A stretch of 8,816 bases of DNA from an uncultured Elusimicrobiales bacterium. GTDB taxonomy: Bacteria; Elusimicrobiota; Elusimicrobia; Elusimicrobiales; Elusimicrobiaceae. Position 1 is the first letter of the stretch; every line of letters begins with the position of its first letter. The notes below the pieces were generated by a model. The model saw nothing but the letters and a program-made list of their open reading frames with translations. It ran no database searches and had not been told where the DNA came from. This document shows, piece by piece, positions 4,457 through 8,816 of the stretch. Made by a program: the position numbers and the translations under genes. The stretch is from contig CAJOLM010000044.1 of assembly GCA_905235355.1 (NCBI GenBank), positions 1 to 8,816 of the forward strand, written 5' to 3'.

Positions 4457-7400
4457 ATGTATTTAAAAGCCATAGAAATTGTAGGATTTAAATCTTTTGC
4501 AGACCGTATGCGGCTGGACTTTGAGCCGGGCATTACCTGCGTGGTTGGGCCGAACGGCTGCGGTAAATCAAACGTAATTGATTCCGTGCGCTGGACGATT
4601 GGGGAAATGAGTTGGAAGGCGCTGCGCTCTGCTTCTATGGTGGATATTATTTTCAATGGTACGGCCAAGCGTGCTCCGCTTAACATGGCGCAAGTGAGCA
4701 TGATTTTTGATAACTCCACGCGCAACCTGCCGCTTGATTTTAATGAAATTACCGTCACGCGCAAAATCTTCCGCTCCGGGGAAAGTGAATATTATTTAAA
4801 TAAGGTACAGTGCCGCTTGCGCGATATACGCGATTTATTTTTAGATACCGGTATCGGCGGAGAAGGGTACGCTATTATTGACCAGGGCGGGGTAGAAAGT
4901 GTGCTTTCTGCCACGCCGGAGCAGCGCCGCGAAATGTTTGAAGAAGTGGCCGGGGTTTCCAAATACAAAGCCAAACGCGAGGAGTGTATCCGCCGTTTGG
5001 AGCGCGTGGATATGGACCTAGCACGCCTGTCTGACACGGTGGCATTAATTGCCGAGCAAATCAAAAAGTTAGACGGCGAAGCGCGTAAAGCCCGCCTGTA
5101 TCAGAAATACCGCGAGGAATTAAAAGAAAGTGAAATTGCCATTTCCCTTTATTCTATTAAGGAGTCAGACGGCCTGATTGCTAAGCACACCGGGGAACTG
5201 GAGCCGGTACTCGGCCGCATGAAGGATTTGGAAAACCAAATCTCTGCCAAAGAAGGCCAAACCGCGGCTATGGATTTAAACCTCACGCACAAACAAAAAG
5301 AGGTTACCGAATTTAATGAAAAAATTGCCGCCAGTAAATATAAGGTAGGGCTACTGGAAGGTGCAATCAAAAACTGTGACAATTTAACCGCGGAATTTAC
5401 GGCCCAGTTAGCCGCTTCCGGCAGCGAAGCCGAACGCGGGCAAAACCGCCTGAAAGAAATTGAACCGGCTATTGCGCGGCTTAAAGAGCAGCTGGCTAGT
5501 GCCGATGCAGAACTGGCCCCGCTGCAAAAGGAATACAACGAAACTTTTTCTGCCTCTCAAGCGCAAGACGCGCAGCTGCGCGAGATTGACGGGCAAATCC
5601 AGCGCGCCAGCAACGACGTCATGCGCCTGGTGCAAGAGCAGATGACCTGCCAAAACAAAATTGCGTTAGAGCAGGCCAATGTGCAGCGCGAAAGCGAGGA
5701 TTTAATCACCTTAGAAAAACGCAATCAGGCCGGGTCCGGCGTGGACGGGTTGCGCCAGGCATTGGAAGAAATCCGCACCCGCTTGCAAGCCAAGCAAAAT
5801 GCCGCGCAAGAGGCGCGCACGCAAATTGCGCAAGCTGAAACCGCGCTCAAAGAATTGCAACAAAAACGCACCGAACTGGGCGAGCAGCTTTCCGGCATTA
5901 AATCAGAGCAGGCCGCCCTTAATGCTAAACTGGAAATGATACGCAGCGCCGGGGCCAATGACCCCTATTGGGTGGGTGTCAATTTAATCAGCCAGGCCAA
6001 TATCTCTGGCGTAAAAGGCACGCTTCGTAAAGCCTTAAAATATAAAAAGGAATTGGCCACCGCCGTGGAAGAGGCGTTTGGCAAATATTTAGATGCGGTA
6101 TTGTGTGAAAATGAAGCAGCAGCCCGCGCGGCAGTGGAAAAATTAAAAGAAAATGAAAAGGCGCGCTGCAAATTTATTTTACTGGACAAAGTACCCGCGG
6201 CAGCGTCTGTGTCCGGCACTTTAAAAAGTGCACTCACCTATGCGCCGGAGTTGGAAAATTTGATATCTGTGCTGGTGGGCGGATATAACGAACAAGACGG
6301 TCAATTACATGGCCCCTTCTTTTTAAGCGCGGGCGCAGCAGATGCCAAAGCGCCGGAAGGTTATTGGGGCGAGGAAGAAAGCGTCAAGCAAGCGCTAGCT
6401 GAAAAAACGGAGCAAGAGGAAAAATGCTCCAAAGATATGATTTCTGCCTATGACACCTTAAGCAAAACCGAAGAAACCTTGCGCACTTTGCGTGCAAGTG
6501 CCCAAGAAGCTGCCGTGGCAGCCGGGGCCGTGCAAGGGGAAATGGCCGCTAAAGAGCGCGAACTCAAGCAAGCGGAAGCGGAACTGGCGCGCATGGCAGA
6601 AGAAAAACAGCAGCTTATGTTGCGCGTGGATAACCGCAAACAAACCGTGCAGAAATTGCAAAGCGATTTAGAAGCTATCGTCAAACAACAAGACGAACTG
6701 AAAGCGAAAACCGAAACACTGAAAACGCAAAAAATTGATTTGCAGAAACAGACTGAGCAAACCAAATCGCGCCTGCAGGAATTAAACGGCAAATTATACG
6801 AAGGTAAAATCCGCCGCAACAATGTGGAAGTGGATTTGAAATCTACCGAATTTGAATATAATACGCTCTTGCAAAACGAAGGCAAACGCGCCGAAGCTGC
6901 CAAAACCGCCAATGCCCGTTTGCAGGCACTAGCCGAGGAAAAATTGTCCACCCAGGCGCAACTGTCCACCGAGCGCGATGCACTAGCTGTGCTGGAAACA
7001 GACGAGTATAAATTGCGCCAGTCTCTGGAAGCGTTAAAGAAAGAATTTGACGAAAAAATGACCGCGCTCAACGCTGATAAAAAGCAATACGGGGATTTGC
7101 AAATCAAACAAAATGATTTGGAAAACGCCCTGGCAAATGCGCGCCGCCAACGCACTACGGTCGTCAATAGTTTATTTGAAAGCTGGAACATTACGCCCGA
7201 AGAAGCGCAGCTGAATTTTGGCGATAAACAAGTAGATTACGAGCGCGTGAAAATGATACGCAAGCGCATTGAAAATATGGGCGCCGTGAATATGACCGCG
7301 CCGGAAGAATATGACGCGCTGACCGAGCGGCACAAATTCTTAACCGACCAAATCAAAGATTTGGAAGAAGCCAAAAAAGATTTGCGCTCCGCCATTCACA

Positions 7401-7921
7401 AAATTAATGTCACCACGCGCGACAATTTCAAATATACCTTTGAACAGGTCAAAATGCACTTTAAGAACATTTACCAAACGCTTTTCCGCGGCGGCGAGTG
7501 TGACTTGGTGCTGACCGATCCTGAAAACTTGCTGGAGACCGGCATTGAAATTTATGCCCAGCCGCCCGGCAAGAAACTGCTCAACGTTTCCTCTATGTCC
7601 GGCGGTGAGAAAACGCTGACGGCACTATCGCTGTTGTTTGCGTTCTTTACGCACAATCCGGCTCCGTTCTGTATTATGGACGAGGCGGACGCAGCGCTGG
7701 ACGAAGCCAATGTGGAGCGCTTTGTCAATCTCATCAAAGAATTTTCCACCACCACGCAGTTTATTGTGGTCACGCACAATAAACGCACCATGGAATCAGC
7801 ACGCCGTCTATACGGCATTACCATGGAAGAAAGCGGTGTGTCTAAAGTCATGTCTGTCAATTTGGCTGACCGCACCGACGCCGCCAAGAAAGAAGAGCTG
7901 GAAGCGCTGGCGGTACAATAA
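4457..7921 (+). CDS. smc: Chromosome segregation/condensation ATPase SMC
   Basis: This 1154-residue protein has the complete SMC layout: an N-terminal ATPase half, a coiled-coil arm (about 165-495), a hinge (about 505-645), a returning coiled coil (about 650-1000) and a C-terminal ATPase half. Visible motifs are Walker A GPNGCGKS (31-38), a Q-loop segment Y-A-I-I-D-Q-G-G, the ABC signature SGGEK (1048-1052), Walker B F-C-I-M-D-E (Asp1075, Glu1076), D-loop A-L-D-E-A-N and the H-loop histidine at 1107. Family knowledge: it dimerises through the hinge, acts with ScpA/ScpB and extrudes or organises DNA loops. Differences from common bacterial versions are GEMSWK where GEQSAK is usual, and a hinge whose final glycine-rich segment is hard to match. 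The ATG follows AGAGGA by 6 bases. The stop overlaps the next start by one base. Confidence 0.97.
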   Translation: MYLKAIEIVGFKSFADRMRLDFEPGITCVVGPNGCGKSNVIDSVRWTIGEMSWKALRSASMVDIIFNGTAKRAPLNMAQVSMIFDNSTRNLPLDFNEITVTRKIFRSGESEYYLNKVQCRLRDIRDLFLDTGIGGEGYAIIDQGGVESVLSATPEQRREMFEEVAGVSKYKAKREECIRRLERVDMDLARLSDTVALIAEQIKKLDGEARKARLYQKYREELKESEIAISLYSIKESDGLIAKHTGELEPVLGRMKDLENQISAKEGQTAAMDLNLTHKQKEVTEFNEKIAASKYKVGLLEGAIKNCDNLTAEFTAQLAASGSEAERGQNRLKEIEPAIARLKEQLASADAELAPLQKEYNETFSASQAQDAQLREIDGQIQRASNDVMRLVQEQMTCQNKIALEQANVQRESEDLITLEKRNQAGSGVDGLRQALEEIRTRLQAKQNAAQEARTQIAQAETALKELQQKRTELGEQLSGIKSEQAALNAKLEMIRSAGANDPYWVGVNLISQANISGVKGTLRKALKYKKELATAVEEAFGKYLDAVLCENEAAARAAVEKLKENEKARCKFILLDKVPAAASVSGTLKSALTYAPELENLISVLVGGYNEQDGQLHGPFFLSAGAADAKAPEGYWGEEESVKQALAEKTEQEEKCSKDMISAYDTLSKTEETLRTLRASAQEAAVAAGAVQGEMAAKERELKQAEAELARMAEEKQQLMLRVDNRKQTVQKLQSDLEAIVKQQDELKAKTETLKTQKIDLQKQTEQTKSRLQELNGKLYEGKIRRNNVEVDLKSTEFEYNTLLQNEGKRAEAAKTANARLQALAEEKLSTQAQLSTERDALAVLETDEYKLRQSLEALKKEFDEKMTALNADKKQYGDLQIKQNDLENALANARRQRTTVVNSLFESWNITPEEAQLNFGDKQVDYERVKMIRKRIENMGAVNMTAPEEYDALTERHKFLTDQIKDLEEAKKDLRSAIHKINVTTRDNFKYTFEQVKMHFKNIYQTLFRGGECDLVLTDPENLLETGIEIYAQPPGKKLLNVSSMSGGEKTLTALSLLFAFFTHNPAPFCIMDEADAALDEANVERFVNLIKEFSTTTQFIVVTHNKRTMESARRLYGITMEESGVSKVMSVNLADRTDAAKKEELEALAVQ

Positions 7922-8664
7922 TGAAATACGGTGTTTTCTCTGACGTGCATGGCAACCTGGAAGCTTTTCAGGTGGCGCTGGCGCGTCTTAAAAAAGAAGG
8001 CGCCGAAAAATATATTTTCTGCGGGGATTTGGTGGGCTACGGCCCGGACCCGGAAGCCTGCGTGAAACTCTATAGTGAGCTTGCGGACAAGGGGCTAGTC
8101 GTCGGAGTGAAGGGCAATCACGACGCGTTGCGCACGCACCCGGAACTACAAAGCTATTTTCATTTAGAGGCTCTGCGTGTGGGTAACTGGAGCCTGGACC
8201 AATTAAGCGAAGCCTCGCTGCGTTGTATTTCCTTTTTGCCGGAAATAGTGCCGGGGAAAGAATTTACCGTCGTGCATGGCAGCCCGCGTGACCCTATCAA
8301 AGAATATTTTGCTACCCGGGAACAATATCACGATTTATACACGCGTTGGACGGGCGACATTTTGTTTGTGGGACACACGCATATTGCAGCCTATATCAAG
8401 GGTAATGCAGAAATATGTGAAATACACGCCACCACGCAACCGCAGACAATTACGCTGCAAGAAGGTCTACGCTATGTGATTAATCCTGGCTCCGTCGGTC
8501 GCCCGCGTGATTATGATGCCCGCGCCGCCTTTGGCGTGTGGGATAGTAAGGCCAAGACTTTTTCTTTCATCCGCGAAAAATATGACCTAGCCAAAACGCA
8601 AGATAAAATGCGCGCGGCCGGTTTGCCGGATTTCTTAATTGCCAGTCTTCCTTTGGGGATGTAA
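7921..8664 (+). CDS. Metallophosphoesterase (YfcE/MJ0936-type calcineurin-like phosphodiesterase)
   Basis: This 247-residue cytoplasmic protein carries all metal-binding blocks of the calcineurin-like phosphoesterase fold, in order: D-V-H-G-N (Asp8, His10), G-D-L-V-G-Y-G-P-D-P (Asp36), G-N-H-D (65-68), V-H-G-S-P (His119) and G-H-T-H (151-154). These are followed by the family's I-N-P-G-S-V-G-R-P-R-D segment (about 187-197). The fold uses two metal ions to hydrolyse phosphoester bonds. Related small bacterial proteins act on phosphodiesters or dinucleotides, but the substrate cannot be read from this sequence. Its ATG overlaps the smc stop by one base (TAATG), so it is probably co-transcribed and translationally coupled with smc. 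A functional link to chromosome dynamics is not known. No clear terminator follows it. Confidence 0.93.
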   Translation: MKYGVFSDVHGNLEAFQVALARLKKEGAEKYIFCGDLVGYGPDPEACVKLYSELADKGLVVGVKGNHDALRTHPELQSYFHLEALRVGNWSLDQLSEASLRCISFLPEIVPGKEFTVVHGSPRDPIKEYFATREQYHDLYTRWTGDILFVGHTHIAAYIKGNAEICEIHATTQPQTITLQEGLRYVINPGSVGRPRDYDARAAFGVWDSKAKTFSFIREKYDLAKTQDKMRAAGLPDFLIASLPLGM

Positions 8665-8816
8665 TTATAGTTTATTGTTTGGAAATATGTCTTTTCCTAC
8701 CGCTGAAATAGGGGCCCAAATAGGGCTGTTAGGGTTCAATACATATGAGACTGGATTGGTGTAAAAATTGGCAAGGGGATATAGGCAATCCGTGCTTGTC
8801 AATTAAGCTTCTATGG

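Noticed and set aside
4267..4764. 165-codon minus-strand frame spanning the smc start
   Set aside because: It is antisense to the SMC Walker A region and the smc promoter, with no ribosome site or recognisable motif.
6448..7191. 247-codon minus-strand open frame opposite smc
   Set aside because: It is antisense to the SMC coiled coil. Its Ser/Cys/Ala-rich composition is the usual shadow of a Glu/Lys/Gln/Ala-rich coding strand, with no family features.
1..8816. CRISPR arrays, insertion sequences, attachment sites or phage genes
   Set aside because: No regularly spaced direct repeats, transposase or integrase frames, or terminal inverted repeats flanking a gene were seen.

Overview
The window carries two oppositely oriented gene blocks with a small-gene and regulatory region between them. 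Gene content suggests a Gram-negative-type bacterium with a regulatory phosphotransferase system. The order hpf, hprK, rapZ, mannose-family EIIA, EIIB, EIIC resembles the PTS-control clusters known from Deltaproteobacteria and some other deep-branching phyla. The SMC N-terminus and overall style remind me of Elusimicrobiota. That lineage guess is inference, since no rRNA or marker phylogeny is available here.

Minus-strand block (about 3567 down to 1): a good sigma70-type promoter (TTGACA, 18 bp, extended -10) precedes a six-gene operon. Its genes are long-form ribosome hibernation factor hpf, HPr kinase/phosphorylase hprK (GTG start), rapZ, and mannose-family EIIA, EIIB and EIIC (EIIC is cut by the window edge). 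Genes are 2-17 bp apart or overlap (hprK/rapZ by 17 bp, EIIB/EIIC by 4 bp), so they are probably co-transcribed and partly translationally coupled. Together they link carbon/PTS phosphorylation state (HPr-Ser kinase, EIIA-His, EIIB-His), RapZ-type signalling and ribosome hibernation. A 26-bp inverted repeat overlaps the predicted transcription start, and a perfect 11-bp-arm hairpin lies inside the start of hprK.

Middle (about 3570-4456): a 420-bp gap upstream of hpf holds a possible small transcription unit. It contains a degraded zinc-ribbon-like reading frame, or alternatively an RNA, and ends at a strong terminator. A 74-residue minus-strand gene with two internal repeats of a G-[FY]-L-Y-x-x-D-K-x-G-D motif follows; I know of no function for it. 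A 315-bp divergent intergenic region then carries a palindrome, hairpins, recurring TTTTTCC-type dyads and an extended -10 promoter for smc.

Plus-strand block (4457-8664): a full-length smc chromosome-condensation ATPase overlaps by one base (TAATG) with a metallophosphoesterase gene of the YfcE/MJ0936 type. The last 152 bases hold no gene I can support and no clear terminator.

Most of the window is ordinary housekeeping content. The items most worth a second look are the duplicated-motif 74-aa protein, the hprK-internal hairpin, the operator-like repeat at the hpf promoter, the dyad array upstream of smc and the broken small ORF.
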